In this document: positions 7,549 to 14,091 of the stretch, piece by piece | Position numbering within the stretch: the stretch's first letter is position 1 | How the letters are laid out: the number at the start of each line of letters is the position of its first letter | NCBI GenBank assembly: GCA_023248215.1 | Contig: JAHFEW010000015.1 | Location: forward strand, 1-41,761 | From: Nitrospira sp. | GTDB taxonomy: Bacteria; Nitrospirota; Nitrospiria; Nitrospirales; Nitrospiraceae | DNA: 41,761 nucleotides | Direction: 5' to 3' | Translations under genes and position numbers: made by a program | Notes under the pieces: model-generated | What the model saw: only the letters and a program-made list of their open reading frames with translations | Told to the model about the DNA's origin: nothing | The model's database searches: none

Positions 7549-8787
7549 TCAGCGGACGGCTCGTTCGAACTCCGCAGGTATCGTTCCCAAGACCGAACGG
7601 ATCCCGCGTATTGGAGCCTGTTCATCCTGGTTGGCGAGGTCGATGACGAGCGGGACGATGTAGGGTGTACCCGAGGGGTCGTGCGTGATGGTGACGATGG
7701 GTTGGTGCAGCTTTCCGGAGTTAATGACGGAGACGACGGCTCGTTCCCCCGTGGTCAGTGCGATATAGCTATAAACCGGGTAAATGCCCAGCACTTTGAC
7801 GAAGAGCGAGACCAGTCGGTTCTCGTATTTTCCTTCCTGCCCTTCCTGATAGAGCCGTTGCAACGACTGGTGCGGGGTCAGTGGCGAGGCGCCACCGAAT
7901 CCTGTCAGGAGCTCGTCGTAGCGGTCCGTCACCATGACGATACGCGTCATATCTGAGGTGAACGCACCTCCGGTTTCAGCGGGAAATCCGCTTCCGTTCA
8001 AATAGGCATGGTGCTCTGCCACAATTTGCTCGACCGAGGGGGCGAATCCACCTTGGCGCTCGAGCAGAATCGCGCCGGAGCGCGCATGGGATTCATAGGT
8101 CCGGCGGTTCGGCTCCGACAGGGTGGTCGAAGTATCGTGAATACGTCGGAGAATGGTCGGCGGTACCTGCAAGAGCCCGATGTCATGCAAAAGCGCGCCG
8201 GTGGCGAGATCCTGCAGTGTGAAGAGATCGTAGGCCGCGGCGTGGGCGAGAATCATCGAAAAGCTGCAGGTGGCGAGTGCATGCTCGCTGAGGGACGTGT
8301 TCCCCTCGCGGCCTTGGCTGAAGGCCATGAACAAGGCGTGGGTTGTCAGGGTTTTGGCCACGGCATCGATTTCATGGATGGTGTGCTCGGCCTTCTCCAG
8401 ATCGACGATGCCCGTTTCGGCGATGTGTGAAAAGGTTGAGTGCACCGATCGTTCGAGTTGCCGGCGTGCTGCCCGGGCGGCCTGCAGTTCCTGCGTCATC
8501 ATGGCGAGGGACCGGACGGCAGGTGGGCCCACCGCCGGCGTGGAGACCGGCTGAAGGATGGCCTTCGGCCGGGTTGGAGGAGGGTTGGATGCGTCCGACA
8601 CGTCGATGCCACGGGCGGGATCGATCTTCAGGTGTTTTACGCCGGCGCGCCGCAACTTCTCGATCTGCTCGTCGGTTCGAATTAAAAACGAATGCCGTAG
8701 AAAGGGCGAACGAAACCAAGCCACGTCCAATTTTGCGACGTGCATGCCGATCCGAAGCGAATCTATGGAGATTGGTCGGTATGCCAT
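7549..8787 (-). CDS. DUF3391 plus HD-GYP domain protein (putative c-di-GMP phosphodiesterase)
   Basis: A 412-aa cytoplasmic signalling protein. The N-terminal 60 residues match the DUF3391 type often placed before HD-GYP domains, followed by a Pro/Ala-rich linker, and an HD-GYP domain from about residue 110. The metal-binding HD is at 201-202 (LLHDIG) and a second His pair at 259-260 (EHH). The family signature is altered: the Lys usual after HDIG is Leu, and GYP reads GFP within LNGSGFP. Hydrolysis of c-di-GMP is therefore plausible but not assured. The ATG at 8787 has no good Shine-Dalgarno; a downstream ATG at codon 15 is an alternative. It is the last gene of a minus-strand run with HTH, mraZ and RusA-like genes. 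Confidence 0.85.
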   Translation of the reverse strand: MAYRPISIDSLRIGMHVAKLDVAWFRSPFLRHSFLIRTDEQIEKLRRAGVKHLKIDPARGIDVSDASNPPPTRPKAILQPVSTPAVGPPAVRSLAMMTQELQAARAARRQLERSVHSTFSHIAETGIVDLEKAEHTIHEIDAVAKTLTTHALFMAFSQGREGNTSLSEHALATCSFSMILAHAAAYDLFTLQDLATGALLHDIGLLQVPPTILRRIHDTSTTLSEPNRRTYESHARSGAILLERQGGFAPSVEQIVAEHHAYLNGSGFPAETGGAFTSDMTRIVMVTDRYDELLTGFGGASPLTPHQSLQRLYQEGQEGKYENRLVSLFVKVLGIYPVYSYIALTTGERAVVSVINSGKLHQPIVTITHDPSGTPYIVPLVIDLANQDEQAPIRGIRSVLGTIPAEFERAVR

Positions 8788-8843
8788 AGAGTACGAGACC
8801 AGCGGACTTGTGCGGGCCCGCGCATTGTCCTCACTCTCTCCTC

Positions 8844-9479
8844 TCAGTCTCGCTGCTTGTGAGCGGGATTCTTTGGGGGAACGGCAGCTGGTGTGGCGAG
8901 GGTGGTGGGGCGAGCGGGTTCAGGTGATGCGGGCGGTGCGACCGACAACCGTATTTCCATGCGGGGGTTGTCCCGATCTTGAAACTTGTAGAGGTGGATC
9001 TCCACTACCCGGTTATCATTCAGTCCCAGACCCTCACACAACGCGTCTTGCGCGATCTTGAGTCCCCCATCGGTATCCCGACGAAGCGCAGACTCAAAGA
9101 AAAAATGAATCGACAACGAAAGGCTCGCTTGCCGCAAGATTTGTCTTAGAGTACCACGATGGGGCGATTGGGCAAGTGCAACGAGAATTTGTTGCCCGAC
9201 GAGGTCTTTGTACGCGCGTCCCTTGGCGGAGAGCAGGCGGCGCCCATTGACGGTGGCATATTGATGATTCACGCTGGGCGGGACGGGTAACGTGAGCCCG
9301 ATCGAGTCTGCAGCCACTCTCACCGTGGGGGCAGGGGGCGCGAGTCGATGCAGTGGGTTTCGGCCTTTGGTGGACGCGCGTGGTAGAACAGGATCTTCCG
9401 TAGAGAGCAGGGCCTTCTTGGACGAGGGACGAAAGGAGGTAGACCTGAACGGAATGGGGGACTGTCGAGAACGGGCCAC
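8844..9479 (-). CDS. RusA-like Holliday junction resolvase family protein
   Basis: The C-terminal two thirds resemble RusA, a dimeric endonuclease that resolves Holliday junctions: LPVPPSVNHQYATVNGRRL, SAKGRAYKDLV, then RRDTDGGLKIAQDAL and LGLNDNRVVEI, which carry the expected acidic metal ligands (D-x-D, a following D, and an ND pair). RusA is best known from phages, but no phage genes lie nearby. The start is uncertain: GTG at 9479 (used here, 211 aa) or TTG at 9488; the frame runs back into mraZ. A conserved core beginning near VADS IGLTLP suggests the N-terminal 50 or so residues may be non-essential or untranslated. The C-terminus is Pro/Ala-rich. Confidence 0.7.
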   Translation of the reverse strand: MARSRQSPIPFRSTSFRPSSKKALLSTEDPVLPRASTKGRNPLHRLAPPAPTVRVAADSIGLTLPVPPSVNHQYATVNGRRLLSAKGRAYKDLVGQQILVALAQSPHRGTLRQILRQASLSLSIHFFFESALRRDTDGGLKIAQDALCEGLGLNDNRVVEIHLYKFQDRDNPRMEIRLSVAPPASPEPARPTTLATPAAVPPKNPAHKQRD

Positions 9480-9504
9480 GCGGCGCAAGGGCCTGCCTAT
9501 TGCA

Positions 9505-9945
9505 CTAGAGAAGATTGAGGATCTTGGCCATATTTTGCTCGTACCGATCCTCTGTCTTGGAGATGTACCGCCGCCATTCAGCCGGATTCCAGATTTCCAT
9601 GCGGTGATACAATCCCACGAGGATGATTTCCTGATCTTCATCCATCGGCACGAGCTTACGAAGGCGGCCTGGAATTAACACACGGCCGGCTTTATCGATG
9701 TCCGAGGTGCCGGCTTCCGAGACTACGAAGTGCATGAACAGGCGGCTCTGGTCCTCATCCAGGGTGGTTTTGGTCCGCTCCAACACCTTTTCCCATTCCT
9801 TGGCTGAATACACCCAGAGCGACTGTTCGGCGTTTTTCAGGAACATCACCTGATTACCTTCGGCTTCGAGATGTTCTCGAAGGGGAGAGGGGATCAAGAA
9901 ACGTCCCTTTTCATCGACTTTGCAGAGATATTCCCCGGCGAACAT
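9505..9945 (-). CDS. mraZ: MraZ transcriptional regulator
   Basis: DNA-binding protein of 146 aa with two AbrB/SpoVT-type halves: GEYLCKVDEKGRFLIP at the N-terminus and SDIDKAGRVLIPGRLR in the middle. MraZ normally heads the dcw division/cell-wall cluster and represses it; here no mraW, ftsL or mur gene follows. A start at 9954 is possible, but GGAGG abuts that ATG, whereas it lies nine bases before the ATG at 9945, so 9945 (MFAGEY) is preferred. It begins 16 bases after the stop of the upstream HTH gene, with a RusA-like gene downstream, so the three are probably one transcript. Confidence 0.93.
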   Translation of the reverse strand: MFAGEYLCKVDEKGRFLIPSPLREHLEAEGNQVMFLKNAEQSLWVYSAKEWEKVLERTKTTLDEDQSRLFMHFVVSEAGTSDIDKAGRVLIPGRLRKLVPMDEDQEIILVGLYHRMEIWNPAEWRRYISKTEDRYEQNMAKILNLL

Positions 9946-9961
9946 TATCGGCATCCTCCGG

Positions 9962-10159
9962 TCAAGGCCGCGGTATTGGGCCGGAACGTTCTCGGAGCCA
10001 TCGTTCGAGGTCGGTACGTACGAAACGCCATTCCTTGCCCAGCTTGAAACCAGGCAGGTGACGGTCCTGAATGTAGCGGTAAAGCGTACGAGGGCTGACC
10101 TTGAGATAGCGGCAGGTCTCCGCCACCGTGAGGAGTTCGTTCTTGAGGTCGGTCGTCAT
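9962..10159 (-). CDS. Excisionase-type helix-turn-helix protein
   Basis: A 65-aa DNA-binding protein of the MerR-like excisionase/HTH_17 type. LLTVAETCRYLKVSPRTLYRY forms the helix-turn-helix, followed by the wing GFKLGKEWRFVRTDLERWL. Such proteins act as excisionases, phage regulators or simple chromosomal transcription factors. It is the first gene behind the promoter at 10222-10250 and lies just upstream of mraZ, so it could regulate its own operon through the palindrome at 10244-10267. No integrase or attachment site is nearby, so a chromosomal regulator is the likelier role. Confidence 0.85.
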   Translation of the reverse strand: MTTDLKNELLTVAETCRYLKVSPRTLYRYIQDRHLPGFKLGKEWRFVRTDLERWLRERSGPIPRP

Positions 10160-10221
10160 GTAGACTCAATGGAGATGTTGGTAGGAACATAAAAGCGAGC
10201 CACGGGTCCATTTCTAGGCTG

Positions 10222-10250
10222 ATGGTAGGAGACAAGGCCAATCCTGTCAA
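10222..10250 (-). promoter_or_regulatory. Sigma-70 promoter for the HTH-mraZ-rusA-HD-GYP operon
   Basis: On the minus strand TTGACA (10250-10245) is followed after exactly 17 bases by TACCAT (10227-10222). It lies about 60 bases before the HTH start and downstream of the FmdB gene, separating the two minus-strand groups. Confidence 0.65.
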
Positions 10251-10267
10251 GTGAATATTCATGACAG
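10244..10267. promoter_or_regulatory. Palindromic operator candidate overlapping the -35 box
   Basis: CTGTCA and TGACAG flank the ten-base perfect palindrome TGAATATTCA in a 24-base near-symmetrical site (one-base offset of centres). It overlaps the TTGACA box of the HTH-mraZ promoter, where a bound repressor would block RNA polymerase. There is no T-run, so it is less likely to be a terminator for the FmdB gene. Confidence 0.5.
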
Positions 10268-10273
10268 TGGAGG

Positions 10274-10618
10274 TCAGTCGAGGTCGGTAGGGCCCATGTC
10301 TGCCGATGGCAGCTGCCCTTCCTCCATCGCGGCATCTACGTCGTCTCCAAGGTCTTCACCCATTTCCTGCCCCATTTTCTTCATGAACCGGGCCATGCTC
10401 TGGGGGTCATTTTCGTCGAGCCCGCCCAGATGACTTGGATCGGCCAGGGCCTCGAGTCGCGCCTCTTCCGACTTGGGAGAGGCAAACCGTGACATGAGTC
10501 GTTCCATGTCAGGACTGTGACAGTGGCCGCAGGTCTGCTGCGGGGGGGCGCTGATGCTCAGGACCAATCGACTGGTCCGCTTTCCGCATTGCCGACAGCG
10601 ATATTCATAGATCGGCAT
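10274..10618 (-). CDS. FmdB-family zinc ribbon protein
   Basis: A 114-aa protein beginning MPIYEYRCRQCGK, the typical FmdB/CxxC zinc ribbon start. Cys8, Cys11, Cys30 and Cys33 would bind one zinc ion. The rest is acidic and low in hydrophobic residues, with DENDPQSMARFMKKMGQEMG suggesting an amphipathic helix. FmdB-type proteins have been proposed as regulators, but the general function is unknown. It starts three bases after the comF stop and is surely co-transcribed with it. Confidence 0.88.
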   Translation of the reverse strand: MPIYEYRCRQCGKRTSRLVLSISAPPQQTCGHCHSPDMERLMSRFASPKSEEARLEALADPSHLGGLDENDPQSMARFMKKMGQEMGEDLGDDVDAAMEEGQLPSADMGPTDLD

Positions 10619-10621
10619 GGA

Positions 10622-11419
10622 CTAGGCTCTCAATTCTTCTCGTTGGTTAAAGGCCGACGGCGGCAGTGACGAGTCCGGCATCATGCCGGCATCCACCGAA
10701 CGGGCGAGTGCAAGGACCGCGACGTCTTGAGCGCCGGATTCGAGCAGGATTCTGGCACATTCGTTGACCGTCGTGCCCGTAGTGAACACGTCGTCGATGA
10801 GCAGGACGCGCTTCCCGATGACTTCCTGGGGAGCGCGTAGGGCGAACGCCTTGCGAAGGTTCCGAAGGCGGGCCGAGCGCGGGAGCGTGATTTGCGGATC
10901 GGTGTCGACGATACGAACCAAGTTCCGATAGGATACCGGCCGGTGTAAGACAGGACTGATGCGGTCGGCGAGGAGCAGGGACTGATTGAACTCCCTGCGG
11001 CGAAGGCGGTTGGGGTGGAGAGGGACGGGCATGAGGAGGTCTGTCTCCAGGTTCCGGGGAAGGGCTTGGACGAGCAGCGCTCCCAGCGAATCCGCCAATG
11101 CCACCTTCCCTCGATACTTGAACAGGGCGATGGCGTCCTGAAGCGGAGGGGAGTAGGCATAGGCAGCCCAGACCTGGGTGTAATGAGGGTCGCGGGTGCG
11201 GCAGTCATGACATTCGTGGGTCGGACTATAGGCGGTGGCGGAGGGCGACGCAAAGGGGCGGTGGCATCGTGGGCAGGCCGGTCCTTGTAGGGGGCGAATG
11301 TGTCCCCAGCATTGGCGGCAGAAAAACGGAGTGGGATCGTCCGTGAGAGGCTGATCGCAGGTGGTGCAATCTGACGGCAGCAGTAGCCGTGAGGCCTGTC
11401 GGAAGATGCCTGCTAACAT
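10622..11419 (-). CDS. ComF family protein (phosphoribosyltransferase-like)
   Basis: A 265-aa protein with an N-terminal zinc-finger region (paired Cys motifs CTTCDQP, CRQC, CPRC and CHDC in the first 75 residues) and a C-terminal type I phosphoribosyltransferase fold with the PRPP loop VLLIDDVFTTGTTVNE. ComF takes part in DNA uptake in naturally competent bacteria, where it works with the translocation machinery; no other competence genes are in this window. The ATG at 11419 has AGAGG eight bases upstream. A TTGACA promoter lies at 11474-11502 (minus strand). Confidence 0.92.
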   Translation of the reverse strand: MLAGIFRQASRLLLPSDCTTCDQPLTDDPTPFFCRQCWGHIRPLQGPACPRCHRPFASPSATAYSPTHECHDCRTRDPHYTQVWAAYAYSPPLQDAIALFKYRGKVALADSLGALLVQALPRNLETDLLMPVPLHPNRLRRREFNQSLLLADRISPVLHRPVSYRNLVRIVDTDPQITLPRSARLRNLRKAFALRAPQEVIGKRVLLIDDVFTTGTTVNECARILLESGAQDVAVLALARSVDAGMMPDSSLPPSAFNQREELRA

Positions 11420-11473
11420 GGGCGATACCTCTTCTTACATGTCCGGCGCGAGCCGCGGGAACATTTTCCTGGA

Positions 11474-11502
11474 CTTGTACGGAAAACCCTTCAGCCTGTC
11501 AA
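11474..11502 (-). promoter_or_regulatory. Candidate promoter for comF-fmdB
   Basis: On the minus strand TTGACA (11502-11497) and, 17 bases on, TACAAG (11479-11474). The intergenic region 11420-11639 is divergent; for the plus-strand ABC gene only a weak TTGTGG / TATACG pair (about 11505-11535) is visible. Confidence 0.5.
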
Positions 11503-11639
11503 GGTTGTGGGGTGTAAACGGGGTATGGTATACGACCATTCCGTCTGCATCAGGGCGACTCCATAGGGGCCGGCAGGTCGAGGTTGCACGCGACTGCCAA
11601 GGGCTTCCTCTACACTTCACAGCCATCGGTTCCCAAATC

Positions 11640-12344
11640 ATGCAAGACCCTGCCAAAACGCTCGTGAGTGTACAGAATCTCTCGAAAGAATACAGCCGCG
11701 GGCAGACCGCTGTGTGCGCGCTGCAGGATGTCACACTCGACGTGAAGGTGGGAGATTTCTGTGCCTTCGTGGGGCCCAGCGGGTGTGGTAAGAGTACCCT
11801 GCTTAATCTCGTCGGTGGTTTGGACCATCCCACCTCCGGCAGCATCGCGATTGAGAATCGGCCTGTGACCTATGCGAGCGCCATGGAGTGGACCCGCCTG
11901 CGGCGTGAGTTGATCGGGATCGTCTTTCAGGCGTTTCATCTGATTCCCGGTCTGACGGTCGCGGAAAATGTCGCGTTGCCCTTATTACTCAAAGGCGAAC
12001 AGGGGACAGCGGTCGCGGAGCGGGTCGTTGAGGTGTTGCGGGCGGTGGGTATGGATGCTCGCCGTTCCCATCGGCCAAGCGAACTGTCGGGAGGGGAGCA
12101 GCAGCGTGTCGCCATTGCCCGGGCGATCGTGCATCGGCCCCGGCTTATTCTGGCCGATGAACCGACGGGAAATCTTGACTCCAAACAGGGTGCCGACATC
12201 GTCAAATTATTCCGTACGCTCCCGCAACGTTTCGGCCACTCGGTGTTGCTGGTGACGCATAGCGAGGCGGCGGCGGCGGCAGCTGACTATGTATGGCACA
12301 TGCGGGATGGCCGTCTGGTGAACTGTGTAAGGCAGGAGGCCTAG
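11640..12344 (+). CDS. LolD/MacB-type ABC transporter ATP-binding protein
   Basis: A 234-aa ATPase with Walker [11 protein letters not shown]-loop [10 protein letters not shown], signature [12 protein letters not shown], Walker [13 protein letters not shown] and H-loop VTHSEA. The subfamily pairs with FtsX-type permeases. No permease adjoins it; the nearest candidate is the double-FtsX permease at 14092, beyond pyrD and an opposite-strand regulator. The ATG at 11640 fits the family start but lacks a Shine-Dalgarno sequence; the open frame extends about 280 bases upstream without similarity. It ends in TAG within CTAG and is followed by a short palindrome. Confidence 0.93.
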   Translation: MQDPAKTLVSVQNLSKEYSRGQTAVCALQDVTLDVKVGDFCAFVGPSGCGKSTLLNLVGGLDHPTSGSIAIENRPVTYASAMEWTRLRRELIGIVFQAFHLIPGLTVAENVALPLLLKGEQGTAVAERVVEVLRAVGMDARRSHRPSELSGGEQQRVAIARAIVHRPRLILADEPTGNLDSKQGADIVKLFRTLPQRFGHSVLLVTHSEAAAAAADYVWHMRDGRLVNCVRQEA

Positions 12345-12347
12345 CCG

Positions 12348-12371
12348 GCTGTTAAAAAAATATTTCAACAG
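12348..12371. terminator. Short A/T-rich palindrome after ABC ATPase, possible terminator
   Basis: GCTGTTAAAAA pairs imperfectly with TATTTCAACAG in a hairpin three bases after the ABC ATPase stop. It resembles the palindrome at 1394-1418, so it may be a member of a second small repeat family. The stem is weak. Confidence 0.4.
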
Positions 12372-12419
12372 TCTCGACATACCGCCCCGTCCTGTATCAC
12401 GAGCAGGATCAGCAGCACA

Positions 12420-12670
12420 CAGGATGTTCAAAAAGACCGTCCAGCGAGGCCGCAGCGAGGTCCACGGCGCGAAGAATAATGAGCGCCACGTTTGTGGACG
12501 CCGGCGAGATGGTGAGCCGGCAGTGTCTTAGAGGCGAGGCGTACTTTTTTCGTACGCTGAACCTCTGAGGTGCGCGACGCGACGAGTAAGGAGCGTCACG
12601 TTTGCGCACGGGCGCGAGTCGGCGAGCGTCCAGAGTCTGTACAAAGCTGGCGGACTTTTTCAACCTCCTG
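12420..12670. repeat. Palindromic intergenic element, copy D
   Basis: Inverted relative to copy A and closely similar in both arms: starts CAGGATGTTCAAAAAG, ends CTTTTTCAACCTCCTG. The centre contains the short hairpin AGGCGTACTTTTTTCGTACG, absent from A. It fills most of the 344-base gap between the ABC ATPase and pyrD and ends 18 bases before the pyrD start, so the pyrD promoter may lie within or before the element. Confidence 0.85.
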
Positions 12671-12688
12671 CTAAGAGAAAGGATCAGC

Positions 12689-13615
12689 ATGGACCTCAGC
12701 ACCACCATTGCCGGAGTGAAGTTTCCAACCTGTTTCATGAATGCATCCGGAGCGCTTTGTGTGACGCGTGAGGAACTGCATGCGCTGGGTCGCTCGCGCG
12801 CGGGAGCGATCGTGACCAAGTCGATGACGGTAGAGCCACGGGTCGGGAATCCCGAACCGCGCTATTACGGTTTTCCCGGCGGGTCGATCAATTCGATGGG
12901 GCTCCCGAATCTCGGGTATCGGGCCTATGCGGAACTGATTCCCGAACTCACCCGGTTTGGGAAACCTGTCATCGCCAGTATTGCCGGTCTCTGCGAGGAC
13001 GACTTCCTCACGATGGCACGGGTGATCAATCAAGCGCGGCCCGATCTCATTGAAGTCAATCTATCCTGCCCGAACATTCCCGGTAAGCCACAGATCGCCT
13101 ATGATCCAGTTGACTCGGAACGGCTTCTGAAGCGGCTGCGTCCTCTCATTACAGTTCCCATGGGCGTGAAGTTGCCCCCCTATTTCGACCCGGCCCACCA
13201 TGCCGTGATGGCCGACGTGATTCGGCGCAGCGGGGTGGATTATCTGAATCTCATCAATTCCGTCGGCAATGGACTCGTCGTGGACCCGAAGCGTGAAACG
13301 CCGGTTATCAAGCCGAAGGGAGGCTTCGGAGGGTTGGGAGGCTCGTTGATCAAACCTGTCGCGCTGGCGAATGTGCGGGCATTCTGGAAGTTGTTGGATG
13401 GGCGTATCCCGATCATTGGAACCGGCGGAGTCATGCAGGGCGTGGATGCGTTTGAGCATGTGCTCTGCGGTGCCTCGGCTGTCCAGGTGGGGACGGTTTT
13501 GGTTGAGGAGGGAGTGGCGGTGTTTGAGCGGTTGGAGCGCGAATTGACGGGGGAACTCGCCACGCGTGGCAAGCAGTCGCTTCATGAATGCCGGGGAAAA
13601 TTAAAAGAATTGTAA
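12689..13615 (+). CDS. pyrD: Dihydroorotate dehydrogenase, class 1A type
   Basis: FMN enzyme of pyrimidine synthesis that oxidises dihydroorotate to orotate. The product has 308 aa. NLSCPNIPGKPQIAYD carries the catalytic cysteine in the form typical of soluble class 1A (fumarate-reducing) enzymes, rather than the membrane-bound quinone-linked class 2. SINSMGLPNLG, KLPPYFD, NSVGNGLVVD and IIGTGGVMQG supply the FMN and substrate sites. ATG at 12689 has AAAGGA six bases upstream; the frame runs further into repeat D but without support. No PyrK-type partner lies nearby, consistent with class 1A. Confidence 0.93.
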   Translation: MDLSTTIAGVKFPTCFMNASGALCVTREELHALGRSRAGAIVTKSMTVEPRVGNPEPRYYGFPGGSINSMGLPNLGYRAYAELIPELTRFGKPVIASIAGLCEDDFLTMARVINQARPDLIEVNLSCPNIPGKPQIAYDPVDSERLLKRLRPLITVPMGVKLPPYFDPAHHAVMADVIRRSGVDYLNLINSVGNGLVVDPKRETPVIKPKGGFGGLGGSLIKPVALANVRAFWKLLDGRIPIIGTGGVMQGVDAFEHVLCGASAVQVGTVLVEEGVAVFERLERELTGELATRGKQSLHECRGKLKEL

Positions 13616-13657
13616 TGGGAAGTGGCGGGAGTCCGCTCACGAGACCTTCGCGCGGGA

Positions 13658-13993
13658 TTATTTAAACGCGAAATTTTTCGGGAGAAAGCCCTGCTGCAGC
13701 GCTTGCCGGAGTAGCTGTGCGACGTTGCGGACTTTCAATCGCCGCATCAGATTAAATCGATGCACCTCAACCGTTCGGACACTGATCGCGAGCCGACGGG
13801 CAATATCTCGGTTCGTATTGCCTTGCGACACGAGCTTCAGGATTTCTTTCTGTCGGGGCGTCAGCCCATCTGCTCGTTTGCCGGTCGGCTTGGTCGATCT
13901 GGCAGTCTTTCTGGTCCGTGCAGCCTTGGTTGACGTCGTGACCTTTATCGCCTTCGCAGTTTTCTTAGGACGAATTTTTTTGCGTGGTGCCAT
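13658..13993 (-). CDS. LuxR-type HTH protein with Lys/Arg-rich tail
   Basis: A 111-aa protein (from ATG 13993; a TTG at 14011 would add six residues). The first 43 or so residues are rich in Lys, Arg, Thr and Ala with Pro (MAPRKKIRPKKTAKAIK and similar), like the tails of bacterial histone H1-like proteins. The rest is a LuxR/GerE helix-turn-helix: GLTPRQKEILKLVSQGNTNRDIARRL and SVRTVEVHRFNLMRRL. No receiver or ligand-binding domain is present. It lies opposite to and between pyrD and the large permease and has its own promoter. Confidence 0.85.
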   Translation of the reverse strand: MAPRKKIRPKKTAKAIKVTTSTKAARTRKTARSTKPTGKRADGLTPRQKEILKLVSQGNTNRDIARRLAISVRTVEVHRFNLMRRLKVRNVAQLLRQALQQGFLPKNFAFK

Positions 13994-14026
13994 AGAGATT
14001 GTGTGTCCCAAATTCTACTGTTAGTA

Positions 14027-14055
14027 ATCCTAGCATATCTGGCCAAATCTGTAAA
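14027..14055 (-). promoter_or_regulatory. Extended -10 promoter for the LuxR-type gene
   Basis: On the minus strand TTTACA (14055-14050), 17 bases, TAGGAT (14032-14027), with TGC just before the -10 box giving an extended -10. It lies in the 98-base divergent region shared with the permease gene. Confidence 0.55.
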
Positions 14056-14091
14056 AACAATTACTGGACTCCTGTTCGAGCGAGCGTACTG

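Noticed and set aside
9292-9678. Plus-strand open frame with an AAAGGAGGT sequence inside it (about 9431)
   Set aside because: Lies antisense to the RusA-like gene and the end of mraZ; the strong Shine-Dalgarno-like string is probably chance and its protein has no features.
8844-10159. Prophage, based on RusA-like and excisionase-like genes
   Set aside because: No integrase, structural, lysis or replication genes and no attachment repeats; mraZ and HD-GYP are chromosomal.
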